From positions 7,889,501-7,953,500 of the forward strand of contig NZ_CP063849.1 of NCBI RefSeq assembly GCF_015277775.1: 64,000 bases of DNA, in the 5' to 3' direction. Every line of letters starts with the position of its first letter. The stretch's first letter is position 1. Below are positions 36,758-45,085 of this stretch, piece by piece. The notes under the pieces were generated by a model. The model was not told the origin of the DNA and did no database searches. It worked only from the letters and a program-made list of their open reading frames with translations. Source of the stretch: Paludibaculum fermentans (GTDB lineage: Bacteria > Acidobacteriota > Terriglobia > Bryobacterales > Bryobacteraceae). A program made the position numbers and the translations under genes.

Positions 36758-38170
36758 ATGCCTTTACTGTCCATCATCGTGCCCGTCTACAACGAGGAGG
36801 AGTTTCTCGGCGCCCTGCTGGGCCGGGTGCTGGCCGCAGCGTTGCCGGAGGGGTTGGAGCGGGAGATTGTTGTGGTGGATGACGGCTCGGACGACGGGTC
36901 GTGGGAGATCGCGACGCGGTATGCGAAGGATCATCCCGAACAGGTGCGCGCGTTCCGGCACGAGAAGAATCGGGGCAAAGGCGCGGCGATCCGGACGGGC
37001 CTGGAGCAGGTGAAGGGCGAATATACGGTAATCCAGGATGCTGATCTGGAGTACGATCCACGCGAGTATCCGAAGCTGCTGGCGCCGCTGCTGGTGGGCA
37101 AGGCGGATGTAGTCTACGGTACGCGGTTCGCGGTGGGGAACGAGCGCCGGGTGCTGTACTTCTGGCATTCGCTGGCGAACTGGTTCCTGACGAATACGGT
37201 CAATCTGTTCAGCGACCTGAACCTGACCGACGTGTGGACCTGCTACAAGGTTTTCCGGACCTCCCTGATCCAGAGTATTCCGCTGCGCAGCGACGGATTT
37301 GGGTTTGAACCGGAAGTGACGATCAAGCTGTCCCAGCGGCAGGTGCACATCTACGAGACGCCGATCAGCTACCACGGGCGCACCTACGAAGAGGGCAAGA
37401 AGATCGGCAAGTGGGATGCGCTGCTGGCGCTGCTGACGGTGCTGCGCTTCGCGTTCCTGCGGGACATCTACAAAGAGTCCGGTCCGGAGATCCTGGATAC
37501 GCTCTCGGGCGCGATGCGGTTCAACCGGTGGATGGCCGACACGATCCGGCCTTATGTGGGGCAGCGTGTCCTGGAGATCGGTGCGGGGATCGGGAATCTG
37601 TCGCGGTGCCTGGCTCCGCGGCGGGAGTTGTACCTGGCGTCGGACATCGACGAGGAGCACCTGGCGCGGCTGCGGTCGCGGTTGTCGCACCGGCCGAATT
37701 TTCGCGCGGTGACGTGCAATCTGAGTCATCCGCCGGATTTCGACGAACTGGAGAACCAGGTGGATACGATTGTCTGCCTGAACGTGCTGGAGCATGTGGA
37801 GGCCGACCGGACGGGCCTGCAGAATATGTACCGGGCGCTGACGCCTGGCGGGCGGGCGATCGTGCTGGTGCCCGAAGGCATGTCGGTGTACGGCGAACTG
37901 GACCGCGTGTTGGGCCACTGCCGGCGCTACTCGGAAGCCGAATTGCGCGAGAAGGTGCTGACCGCGGGGTTCGAGATCGAGACGCTATTCGGGTTCAACC
38001 GGCCGACACGTCCGGGCTGGTGGTTCAATGGGCGCATCCTGCGCAAGCGCAGCTTTTCACGGTTCCAACTGGCGGTGTTCGACCGCATGGTGTGGCTGTG
38101 GAAGCGGATCGACGGCTGGCTGCCCTGGTCGCCCACGTCGCTGATTGTGATTGCGCGGAAGCCGCGGTAG
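36758..38170 (+). CDS. GT2 glycosyltransferase fused to SAM methyltransferase
   Basis: A 470-residue bifunctional protein. Residues 1-235 are a DPM1/GT2-type transferase: SIIVPVYNEEEFLGALL, VVVDDGSDDGS, RGKGAAIRTGL and DADLEYDP, the DxD-type nucleotide-sugar/metal site. Residues about 250-400 are a class I methyltransferase with VLEIGAGIGN at 271-280 and a motif IV region of LNVLEHVEAD. A C-terminal segment ends near a weakly hydrophobic stretch. This pairing occurs in cell-surface glycan or polyprenyl-linked sugar pathways. The acceptor is unknown. The ATG at 36758 is chosen over an in-frame upstream codon inside the amidase gene. Confidence 0.88.
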   Translation: MPLLSIIVPVYNEEEFLGALLGRVLAAALPEGLEREIVVVDDGSDDGSWEIATRYAKDHPEQVRAFRHEKNRGKGAAIRTGLEQVKGEYTVIQDADLEYDPREYPKLLAPLLVGKADVVYGTRFAVGNERRVLYFWHSLANWFLTNTVNLFSDLNLTDVWTCYKVFRTSLIQSIPLRSDGFGFEPEVTIKLSQRQVHIYETPISYHGRTYEEGKKIGKWDALLALLTVLRFAFLRDIYKESGPEILDTLSGAMRFNRWMADTIRPYVGQRVLEIGAGIGNLSRCLAPRRELYLASDIDEEHLARLRSRLSHRPNFRAVTCNLSHPPDFDELENQVDTIVCLNVLEHVEADRTGLQNMYRALTPGGRAIVLVPEGMSVYGELDRVLGHCRRYSEAELREKVLTAGFEIETLFGFNRPTRPGWWFNGRILRKRSFSRFQLAVFDRMVWLWKRIDGWLPWSPTSLIVIARKPR

Positions 38171-38186
38171 GGCGCGGCTCCGGCGG

Positions 38187-39305
38187 CTACATCAGGTAGT
38201 CTTTGAGCTTGTCGAGGATGCTTTTCTCCTCGGGTTCGTTCTCGGCGGGCAGGGTTTCGCGGAGCTGTTCCATGAGTTTCCGCTGTTCCCGCGTGAGTTT
38301 GCGGGGGGTGCGGACCTCGACATGAACGATGAGGTCGCCGCGGCCGCCGCCATTGACGAACGGGACACCTTTGCCGCGCAGGCGTAGGGTTTCGCCGCTC
38401 TGCACTCCTTCGGGCACCTTCATGCTTTCCAGGCCCTCAAAGGTGAGGACGTGGATTTCCGTACCCAAGGCCGCTTGCGCGAAGTTGACGGGCACGATGC
38501 AGTGGAGGTCGTACTCCTTGCGTTCGAAAACCGGATGGGCTTTCACGCTGAGGAAGACATAGAGGTCGCCCGACGGGCCGCCATTGGCTCCGGGTTGGCC
38601 TTCTCCGGTGACGCGCATCTTCATGCCGGTGTCGACGCCGGCGGGGATCTTGACCTTCAGCTTTTTGGAGGTCTGGATGTAGGCCTCGCCCTTGCATTGG
38701 CGGCAGGGGCGCCGCAGGATCTTGCCGGACCCGCCGCATTGGCCGCAGGTCTTTCGGATCGAGAGAAAGCCCTGCTGATAGAAGACCTCGCCGCGGCCGC
38801 GGCAGACGCTGCAGGAAGTCCAGCCGTCTTCGCTCTCGGCGCCGGTGCCTTTGCAGGACTGGCAGGCTTCGAGGCGCGGGACCTGGATTTCCGCTTCCAG
38901 GCCGCGGATGGAGTCTTCGAACGAGATCTCGAGGTCGTAGCGGACATCGTCGCCGCGCTGGGCACGACTGCGGCGGCGTCCACCGCCTCCGCCGAAGAGG
39001 TCGCCAAAGCCGAAGAAATCGCCGAAGATGTCGGCGAAATCCGAGAATGCGTCGGGGTTGAAGCCCTGCTGGCCGGCGCCGCTGACGCCCTGGTGGCCGT
39101 AGGTGTCGTAGGTGCGCTTCTTTTCGGGATCGCTGAGGACGCTGTAGGCTTCGGCGGCTTCCTTGAATTTCTCTTCCGCCTCGCCATTCCCCGGATTGCG
39201 GTCGGGATGGTATTTCAGCGCAAGCTTCCGGTAGGCGCTTTTCAGCTCCTGATCGCCGGCACTCCGCTCGATGCCCAAAACCTCGTAATAATCGCGCTTG
39301 CTCAC
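38187..39305 (-). CDS. dnaJ: Chaperone protein DnaJ
   Basis: A 372-residue type I DnaJ, co-chaperone of DnaK. The J domain carries HPD at 33-35, followed by a Gly/Phe-rich stretch (about 75-115). The zinc-binding domain has [24 protein letters not shown] and CRQCKGEA repeats (the last Gly is Ala), and then the two C-terminal substrate domains. The preferred start is the GTG at 39305 giving [11 protein letters not shown], the family's usual beginning; a TTG at 39311 would overlap the grpE stop instead. It is the last gene of a hrcA-grpE-dnaJ operon. Confidence 0.96.
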   Translation of the reverse strand: MSKRDYYEVLGIERSAGDQELKSAYRKLALKYHPDRNPGNGEAEEKFKEAAEAYSVLSDPEKKRTYDTYGHQGVSGAGQQGFNPDAFSDFADIFGDFFGFGDLFGGGGGRRRSRAQRGDDVRYDLEISFEDSIRGLEAEIQVPRLEACQSCKGTGAESEDGWTSCSVCRGRGEVFYQQGFLSIRKTCGQCGGSGKILRRPCRQCKGEAYIQTSKKLKVKIPAGVDTGMKMRVTGEGQPGANGGPSGDLYVFLSVKAHPVFERKEYDLHCIVPVNFAQAALGTEIHVLTFEGLESMKVPEGVQSGETLRLRGKGVPFVNGGGRGDLIVHVEVRTPRKLTREQRKLMEQLRETLPAENEPEEKSILDKLKDYLM

Positions 39306-39307
39306 GT

Positions 39308-39850
39308 TCAACCCTTCACCGCGACTTTCACCATGGCCGCGCGCAGCAGGCGGCTCTTGAAGATGTAGCCACGCTGATACTCAGCAACGACGGTGTCGAC
39401 GTCGACATCGGGGGATTCGCAGCGGTCGATGGCGAAGTGAATATTGGGGTCGAATGGCTTGCCTTCGGACTCAATGGGTTCCAGGCCCAGTTTGCGCATC
39501 GCTTCCGCCATCCGCTGGTAGATGAGCGCCATGCCGCGCGCATACTCCGAGTCGGCGACTTCCATCTTCTGGGCGCGTTCGAAATCGTCGAGCACGGGCA
39601 GCAGCGCCTTGAGGGCGTCGTAAGAGCCATACTCAATCGCTTCCGCTTTTTCCCGCTCCGTACGCTTGCGGAAGTTGTCGAATTCCGCCGCCAGCCGAAG
39701 CAGGCGGGCGTTCAATTCGGCTTTTTCCTTTTCCAGTTGATCGCGCTGGGCAACCAGAGCCTCAAGCTGCGCGGAGGCATCGCTAATGGCGGCCACATCC
39801 TCTCCATCGAGTGTGGGCAGAGCCTCGGCGTTGGTTGTATCTTTCTCCAT
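39308..39850 (-). CDS. grpE: Nucleotide exchange factor GrpE
   Basis: A 180-residue GrpE starting [12 protein letters not shown]. The ATG at 39850 has a purine-rich GGAAGAAAAG directly upstream; a TTG at 39862 is less likely. A long N-terminal coiled coil ([20 protein letters not shown] and beyond) leads into [13 protein letters not shown], the signature DDFERA and the C-terminal beta-wing ending [12 protein letters not shown]. It releases ADP from DnaK. It lies 38 bases behind hrcA and two bases before the dnaJ GTG. dnaK itself is not in the window. Confidence 0.96.
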   Translation of the reverse strand: MEKDTTNAEALPTLDGEDVAAISDASAQLEALVAQRDQLEKEKAELNARLLRLAAEFDNFRKRTEREKAEAIEYGSYDALKALLPVLDDFERAQKMEVADSEYARGMALIYQRMAEAMRKLGLEPIESEGKPFDPNIHFAIDRCESPDVDVDTVVAEYQRGYIFKSRLLRAAMVKVAVKG

Positions 39851-39888
39851 CTTTTCTTCCAAGTTTCAGGGTATCAGGCGTCTAACGT

Positions 39889-40911
39889 CTATTGTGGCAG
39901 AGTTTTTAAAACAAGCCCGACGTGCGTGACAGCCGCCAGCACGCGGGGGTAGTTCATCCGCATGGGACCCAGAACGGCCATTTTGGTCTGCAGGCCGCCC
40001 GGCATCTCCACGGTAATTCCGATGAGTGAGAAGTCGCGCATGGCCGGGTGGGCGTCGCCCAAGCCGATCTGGACTTGAATCCCGTCGGAGCTGTCGGCGA
40101 GGAACTGGTCCAGCAGTTCCATCAGCCGTTTCTTCTCCTCGAGTGCGCGGAAAAGGTCGCGCAGCCGCTCCTTGGTGAGGTGCAGGTCGATGCCGACCAG
40201 ATTGGAGGCGCCTTCGAGGTAGATTTGCGGCACCATCCCGACCTGAAGCAGGCCTTGCGAGTACAGAATGGTGAGCTTGCGCAGCAGCGAGTCGTAGGTG
40301 GCGCGCTCTTCCAGCAAGCGGCGGCCGAGTTCGCGGCGGATGTCCTGCAGGCTCCAGCCGCCAAACTCCTGGTTCACATAGTTGCGGATGGAGTTGAGTT
40401 CGTCGGGCGAGACGGGTTCCGTCAGATGCGCGACCTGGTTGCGAACGAAGCCATCGCTGGTGACGACGACCATCAGGACCCGCAGTTCCGAGAGGGGCAC
40501 CAGTTCCAGGTGATCGAGGCACTGGCTGATGGCGGGGATGGCGGCAACAATCCCTACGTTCCGGGTAAGTTCGGTGAGCAGGTGCGAGCTGTGCTCGGCG
40601 CGCTCCTCCAGGCTATTGCGCTGGACGAGTTCCTCGCGCAGGCGGTCGAGATTGGCGCCGGGTACACGGGAAGTGGCGATCCCCTGGGCGAAGTGCTTGA
40701 ACGCCTTGGGTGTAGGGACGCGGCCGGCGGAGGTGTGGGGCTGGTCGAGATAGCCGAGGTCCGCCAGGTCGGCCATGATGTTGCGGATGGTGGCGGCGCT
40801 GAGGTTGTCTTTACGCAGACGGGCGATGCTGCGCGACGCAACAGGTTCTCCGGTCTCGATGTACATCTGCACTATGGAGTGCAGCACTTCGATGGTTCGA
40901 GGAGACAACAT
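39889..40911 (-). CDS. hrcA: Heat-inducible transcription repressor HrcA
   Basis: A 340-residue HrcA: the N-terminal winged helix begins MLSPRTIEVLHSIVQMYIET with PVASRSIARLRKDNLSAATIRNIMADL and the signature HTSAGRVPTPKAF, followed by the GAF-like and dimerisation parts ending GPMRMNYPRVLAAVTHV. HrcA represses grpE/dnaK/groE operons by binding the CIRCE inverted repeat. No TTAGCACTC-N9-GAGTGCTAA element is visible upstream of this gene, so autoregulation by the classical operator is not supported here. The ATG is preceded by AGGGG. Confidence 0.95.
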   Translation of the reverse strand: MLSPRTIEVLHSIVQMYIETGEPVASRSIARLRKDNLSAATIRNIMADLADLGYLDQPHTSAGRVPTPKAFKHFAQGIATSRVPGANLDRLREELVQRNSLEERAEHSSHLLTELTRNVGIVAAIPAISQCLDHLELVPLSELRVLMVVVTSDGFVRNQVAHLTEPVSPDELNSIRNYVNQEFGGWSLQDIRRELGRRLLEERATYDSLLRKLTILYSQGLLQVGMVPQIYLEGASNLVGIDLHLTKERLRDLFRALEEKKRLMELLDQFLADSSDGIQVQIGLGDAHPAMRDFSLIGITVEMPGGLQTKMAVLGPMRMNYPRVLAAVTHVGLVLKTLPQ

Positions 40912-40924
40912 ACCCCTATCACCA

Positions 40925-40934
40925 GATTATAATC
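40925..40934. promoter_or_regulatory. Palindromic -10 shared by hrcA and the sulfatase gene
   Basis: GATTATAATC reads the same on both strands and so presents TATAAT in both directions between hrcA (ATG at 40911) and the sulfatase (GTG at 40941). Only 29 bases separate the two start codons, so both transcripts would have very short or no leaders. Neither side shows a convincing TTGACA-like -35. Confidence 0.35.
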
Positions 40935-40940
40935 ACGACT

Positions 40941-42434
40941 GTGCTGACGCGACGTGCCTTTGCGGCGGGAATCGCTCCGGCGGTGATCACCCGGGGCCAG
41001 TCGAAGAGGCGGCCCAACCTGCTGTTTCTGATGGCGGACGACCACGCAGCCTATGTCATGGGGTGCGATGGGAACCGGCAGGCGCTGACTCCGAACCTGG
41101 ATCAACTGGCCGCCGAGGGGGTCCGCTTCGCGGCCCACCACTGCAATTCTCCTGTGTGTACGCCGTCGCGGCAATCGCTGTTGACGGGGCAGATGCCGCA
41201 TGCCGCCGGAGTGACGGTGCTGAGTACACCATTGTCGACGGATAAGCCTACCCTGGCCAAGCAGTTACGCACGGCGGGCTACCAGACGGCGGTGTTCGGA
41301 AAGATGCACTTCAACCGGGCGGCCGAGCCGGGGTTGCATGGCTTCGACGTGGTCTCGACCGAGGATGTCATCGGACGCGAGTGGCAGCGTGCCGTGAGAC
41401 CGGCGGCGGTGCCGGACGGGATGCGGACGAAGGCTTTACCGTGGCGTCCATTCCAGACTCCAGCGCGGGAGTGGCTGAATGCCGCGAAGCTCCCCTATCC
41501 CTGCCGGGATGCGGAGATGAAGGGAACTTTCATCATCAATCAGGCCATGCGGTACCTGGAAGAGAACGCGAACAGGCAGTTTGCCTGCTGGGTGAGCCTG
41601 ATGGAGCCGCATTCGCCGTTCGACTTTCCGATCGAGGACGCGGGCGCAATGGATGCGTCCCGATTCCATGTTCCGGAGGTGGGGCCGCGGGATGGGAGCC
41701 AGATTCCGCTGATCTTCCGGGACCTCTCGTCGGCGGAGAAGCAGGGGATCGCCGCGGCCTACTACACTTCGGCGCACTTCCTGGACCGGAACATGGGCCG
41801 GGTGCTGAAGAAACTGAAGGACTTGCGGCTGGACGAGAACACCCTGGTGGTCTATACGGCGGATCACGGGTACGACTTGGGCCAGCACGGCCGGTTCGAG
41901 AAGCATTGCGGGTACGATCCGGCGCTGCGCGTGCCGCTGATCCTGAGGCATCCGGGGAAGATCCGGCCCCGGGTGGTGAGAGAGTTCACGGAGCATTTGG
42001 ACCTGGCGCCCACGCTGCTGGAGCATCTGGACGCTCCGCCTTTGCCGGTGCAGCACGGGCAGTCGCTATACAAGGGCCGGAAGTTGATTGTCAGCGAGTA
42101 TCTGGAGAATGAGGAAGTCTTTGTACGGACGGAGCGCTGGAAGCTGTTGTACGGCAGCGGCCGGCGAGCCCGGACGGACGGGTATGTGACTGATAATCCG
42201 ACCCAGGGACGCAGTACTCGTTTGTTTGACCTGGCGGCGGACCCTGGCGAATTCCAGGATGTCGCCGCGGCGCAGCCGAAGCCGGTGGAAGCATTGAAGA
42301 AAGCAGCGTTGCAGCGGTTTCGCGATACGCATCCGGAGGCGGCGCGGGAGCCTTCGCAGGGTGGGGTGGACGATCTGCTGGACTTCTACCTGGTGCCCCG
42401 GGACGCTAAGCCTGTACCACCGCGGCCTGCTTGA
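40941..42434 (+). CDS. Exported sulfatase (arylsulfatase family)
   Basis: A 497-residue type I sulfatase starting at a GTG. The start MLTRRAFAAGIAPAVITRG carries a twin-arginine-type signal. The metal-binding MADDHAAYVMGC and the modification motif C73-TPSR, whose Cys becomes formylglycine, are intact, followed by VFGKMHF and VYTADHGYDLGQHG with the second set of metal ligands. The family hydrolyses sulfate esters of polysaccharides or aromatics. No maturase (sumf or anSME) gene is in the window. The 3' end overlaps the convergent 132-residue membrane protein gene by 29 bases. Confidence 0.9.
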   Translation: MLTRRAFAAGIAPAVITRGQSKRRPNLLFLMADDHAAYVMGCDGNRQALTPNLDQLAAEGVRFAAHHCNSPVCTPSRQSLLTGQMPHAAGVTVLSTPLSTDKPTLAKQLRTAGYQTAVFGKMHFNRAAEPGLHGFDVVSTEDVIGREWQRAVRPAAVPDGMRTKALPWRPFQTPAREWLNAAKLPYPCRDAEMKGTFIINQAMRYLEENANRQFACWVSLMEPHSPFDFPIEDAGAMDASRFHVPEVGPRDGSQIPLIFRDLSSAEKQGIAAAYYTSAHFLDRNMGRVLKKLKDLRLDENTLVVYTADHGYDLGQHGRFEKHCGYDPALRVPLILRHPGKIRPRVVREFTEHLDLAPTLLEHLDAPPLPVQHGQSLYKGRKLIVSEYLENEEVFVRTERWKLLYGSGRRARTDGYVTDNPTQGRSTRLFDLAADPGEFQDVAAAQPKPVEALKKAALQRFRDTHPEAAREPSQGGVDDLLDFYLVPRDAKPVPPRPA

Positions 42435-42804
42435 ACATTGCCTCGGTCTCCGGTTTGAGCAGGACCCAGAAGCTGTAGAGTGAGACGGCGGTGCCCAGTG
42501 GGAAGTGCAGCAGGTTGATGGCGGCCAGGACCAAGCCCAGGATGCGCGCCCAGGGGCGCACGTAGTAGAGGCCAAATCCTAACACCAGGCAAGGCAAGGA
42601 CATCACGAGGATCAACGTGATGACGATGGTGGACACCACCTGGATCAATTCGACGGGGATGGCTGCGGCTTCGTCGACTACGTTGGCCAGGAAGACGTGG
42701 AGGAATGAGGCTCCGGCGAAGGTGAACACGGCGGCGAGTACGCCGATGCCGCCCAACACGATATTGAACCAGGCGAGTATCCTAACGTGTGTTGCTAAGG
42801 GCAT
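42406..42804 (-). CDS. Four-helix membrane protein
   Basis: A 132-residue integral membrane protein with a perfect AGGAGG spaced eight bases from the ATG. The hydrophobic segments ILAWFNIVLGGIGVLAAVF, the stretch VELIQVVSTIVITLILVMSL, CLVLGFGLYY and ILGLVLAAINLLHFPLG give about four helices. It ends with a short cytoplasmic tail (KPETEAMFKQ). I recognise it only as a type common in acidobacterial genomes. The 3' end overlaps the convergent sulfatase stop region by 29 bases. Confidence 0.75.
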   Translation of the reverse strand: MPLATHVRILAWFNIVLGGIGVLAAVFTFAGASFLHVFLANVVDEAAAIPVELIQVVSTIVITLILVMSLPCLVLGFGLYYVRPWARILGLVLAAINLLHFPLGTAVSLYSFWVLLKPETEAMFKQAAVVQA

Positions 42805-43125
42805 GGCGGTTCCTCCTCGGAGACTACACTGTCCATCTTACGACCGGAGAGGCCCAGTCGTTCCCCGAATGTATGCCCTAAAACGGCGGGATAAATGTAG
42901 CAGCGGCCGGAGGCGGCGGCATGGGCTAGGACATCCGGACCAGCCGGGTAAGGACAATTCTGAAAGAACAGAATGACATCCTTTGATGTAAAATGTTGGA
43001 GTTGCGAGTAATTGCAGAATCGTCCAGACCGTGCCGTCCGCAGGTGCAGTGCACGTATCGCCAGCACCGGCGTCCTCCGATGAGTCGCAACGGCAATCGC
43101 GGTTAACGGGAGCGGGCGTAAACCT
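42805..43125. other. Intergenic region before the membrane glycosyltransferase
   Basis: About 320 bases between divergent genes. It holds an inverted repeat at 42957-42974 and an A/T-richer patch around 42980-43010 (TTTGATGTAAAATG) that could contain the promoter of the glycosyltransferase. No gene or RNA was recognised. Confidence 0.5.
42957..42974. repeat. 6-6-6 inverted repeat (possible operator)
   Basis: ATTCTG, spacer AAAGAA, CAGAAT form a perfect dyad about 150 bases upstream of the glycosyltransferase start and just before an A/T-rich, promoter-like patch. It is short enough to be chance, but position and symmetry suit a regulator site. Confidence 0.35.
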
Positions 43126-44736
43126 ATGGATTTAATTGGTTCGCTGGCACTTTTCCTGGCCCCTTCGAAGGTCGATCGCTGGACTCGGGCGCTGACTGAC
43201 AACACGTTTTCCGGCATCCACCAACTGGGTTGGTTTGACTGGCTGCTGCTGGTGCCGTACTTCGTCCTGCTGACGATCCTGGCCATCTATGGGGCGCACC
43301 GGTATGCGGTTGTCCGCGGCTATCTAAAGTACAAGCACCGTGTTCCGCTGGTGCCCGAGACCAAGTTTGCAGCACTACCCCGCGTGACGGTCCAACTGCC
43401 GCTCTTCAACGAACGGAACGTGGTGGATCAGTTGCTGGAGTCGGTGCTGAAGCTGCGGTACCCCAAGGAACTGCTGGAGATCCAGGTTCTGGACGACTCG
43501 ACCGACGACACGCATCCTTATACGGAAGCGCTGGTGGCCCGGTTGAAGGCGCAGGGGCATCCGATTGAGTACATTCACCGGACGGATCGGACCGGATTCA
43601 AGGCGGGCGCGCTGCAGGCCGGGATGGCGCAGGCAAAGGGTGAGTTCATGGCCGTGTTTGACGCCGACTTCATCCCGCCGGAAGACTTTCTGGAGAAGAC
43701 GATCCACTTCTTCTCCGATCCGAACATCGGAGTGGTGCAGACCCGATGGACGTATCTCAACCGTGATTTCAGCCTGCTGACGGAAGTGCAGGCGCTGATG
43801 CTGGACGGGCATTTCGCGCTCGAGCATGTGGCGCGCTTCGGGCAGGGTTTGTTCTTTAATTTCAACGGGACGGCCGGGATTCTGCGCCGGGTCATGATCA
43901 ACGATGCCGGCGGCTGGCAGCACGACACGCTGACCGAAGACTCGGACCTGAGCTACCGGGCGCAATTGAAGGGCTGGCGGTTCATCTACCTACCGTGGAT
44001 TGAATGCCCCAGTGAGCTGCCGGTGGACACGTATGGTTTCCAGGTGCAGCAGCAGCGCTGGGCCAAGGGCCTGACTCAGGTGGCTTTGAAGTTGCTGCCG
44101 GCCATCTTCCGCGCGAAGATCGGCTGGCGGGAGAAGGCCGAGGCGTGGTTCCACCTGACGCCGAACCTGAGCTACCCGCTGATGGTGATCGTCTCGGCGC
44201 TGATGCTGCCGGTGATGATTGTACGGTTCTATATTGGTTGGGGCCAGATGCTGCTGATCGACGCGCCACTGATCGTTTGTTCGTTCTGGTCTGTCGTCAC
44301 CTTCTATCTTTTGGCTGAGCACGAGCTGTACCCGAACAATTGGAAAAGGGCGATCTTCATTCTGCCCTTCCTGTTGGCGATGGGGGTGGCCCTGACGATC
44401 TCGAACACCAAGGCGGTGATCGAGGCACTGATGGGCAAACAGTCCGCGTTCGTGCGGACGCCGAAGTATGCTCCGAAGGCTGCGGGCAGCCTGGGTGCGA
44501 CGGCATACAAACGGAAGTCGGGATGGCTGCCCTTTGCCGAGATCGGCATGGGCTGCTTCTTCCTTTTCATGGCTTTGTACTGCATTGAAGTCATGAACTT
44601 CTTCGCTCTTCCTTTCCTGATGATCTTCGTCAGCGGGTATTTCTGGGCCGGATTCTCCACGCTTTGGCAGGAGCATCAGGCGCGTCTCCGCTATCAACGC
44701 GACTCGGCAAAGGTCGAAGTCGAGGCTATCAGTTAA
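43126..44736 (+). CDS. Processive membrane GT2 glycosyltransferase (cellulose/glucomannan-synthase-like)
   Basis: A 536-residue membrane synthase. One helix near 38-58 precedes a cytosolic GT2 domain with VLDDSTDDT, the DxD site D179-A-D181, the catalytic TED (270-272) and Q308QQRWAKG, the Q(Q/R)xRW motif of processive beta-glycosyltransferases. The C-terminal part (about 345-520) holds several helices forming the translocation channel. It resembles CslA/BcsA-type enzymes that polymerise and export glucan or mannan-like chains. No BcsB, PilZ or hydrolase partner is adjacent, so the polymer is unknown. A bulged hairpin with a T run follows the gene. Confidence 0.9.
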   Translation: MDLIGSLALFLAPSKVDRWTRALTDNTFSGIHQLGWFDWLLLVPYFVLLTILAIYGAHRYAVVRGYLKYKHRVPLVPETKFAALPRVTVQLPLFNERNVVDQLLESVLKLRYPKELLEIQVLDDSTDDTHPYTEALVARLKAQGHPIEYIHRTDRTGFKAGALQAGMAQAKGEFMAVFDADFIPPEDFLEKTIHFFSDPNIGVVQTRWTYLNRDFSLLTEVQALMLDGHFALEHVARFGQGLFFNFNGTAGILRRVMINDAGGWQHDTLTEDSDLSYRAQLKGWRFIYLPWIECPSELPVDTYGFQVQQQRWAKGLTQVALKLLPAIFRAKIGWREKAEAWFHLTPNLSYPLMVIVSALMLPVMIVRFYIGWGQMLLIDAPLIVCSFWSVVTFYLLAEHELYPNNWKRAIFILPFLLAMGVALTISNTKAVIEALMGKQSAFVRTPKYAPKAAGSLGATAYKRKSGWLPFAEIGMGCFFLFMALYCIEVMNFFALPFLMIFVSGYFWAGFSTLWQEHQARLRYQRDSAKVEVEAIS

Positions 44737-45085
44737 GGGCCGTCCTACCCGGCACAGAACCGCACGCAGGGAGCCTCTCGCCATGTGCTCCAGCGACGGG
44801 TCCGCGCATACGTACGGCGGGACCGGATGGTTTCTTTTTTCGTCAGATCAATTTTTTCGATAGCGTGACAGCTCAGTTCTCGCTTACAATCACAGATCAT
44901 CAGGCAGTAAACCGAGAACCGATTCTCCCGTCACGGTTCTCCCCGCACCTCCCTCAAAGCAGTACATCGCTGCGTAGCGATACAAGCGCTCTCAAGTACT
45001 GAGCCCACCAAACTCAATCAGTTCAGTTCCGGGTTTGAATGCGCCCGGGGCCCGAGTTACGTGACTTCAGGGGAGATACCACCAC
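44737..45085. other. Intergenic region between glycosyltransferase and TonB receptor
   Basis: About 350 bases. The left part holds a likely terminator (see 44799-44840). The right part is A/T-richer (about 44840-44910) and probably contains the receptor promoter. A good ribosome site AGGGGAG sits about 12 bases before the ATG at 45086. No coding frame is convincing. Confidence 0.5.
44799..44840 (+). terminator. Likely rho-independent terminator of the glycosyltransferase gene
   Basis: GGTCC-GC on the left and GC-G-GGACC on the right form a stem with one bulged base. It is followed after six bases by TTTCTTTTTT at 44831-44840. The stem is imperfect, but the T run and the position about 60 bases past the stop support termination. 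Confidence 0.4.
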
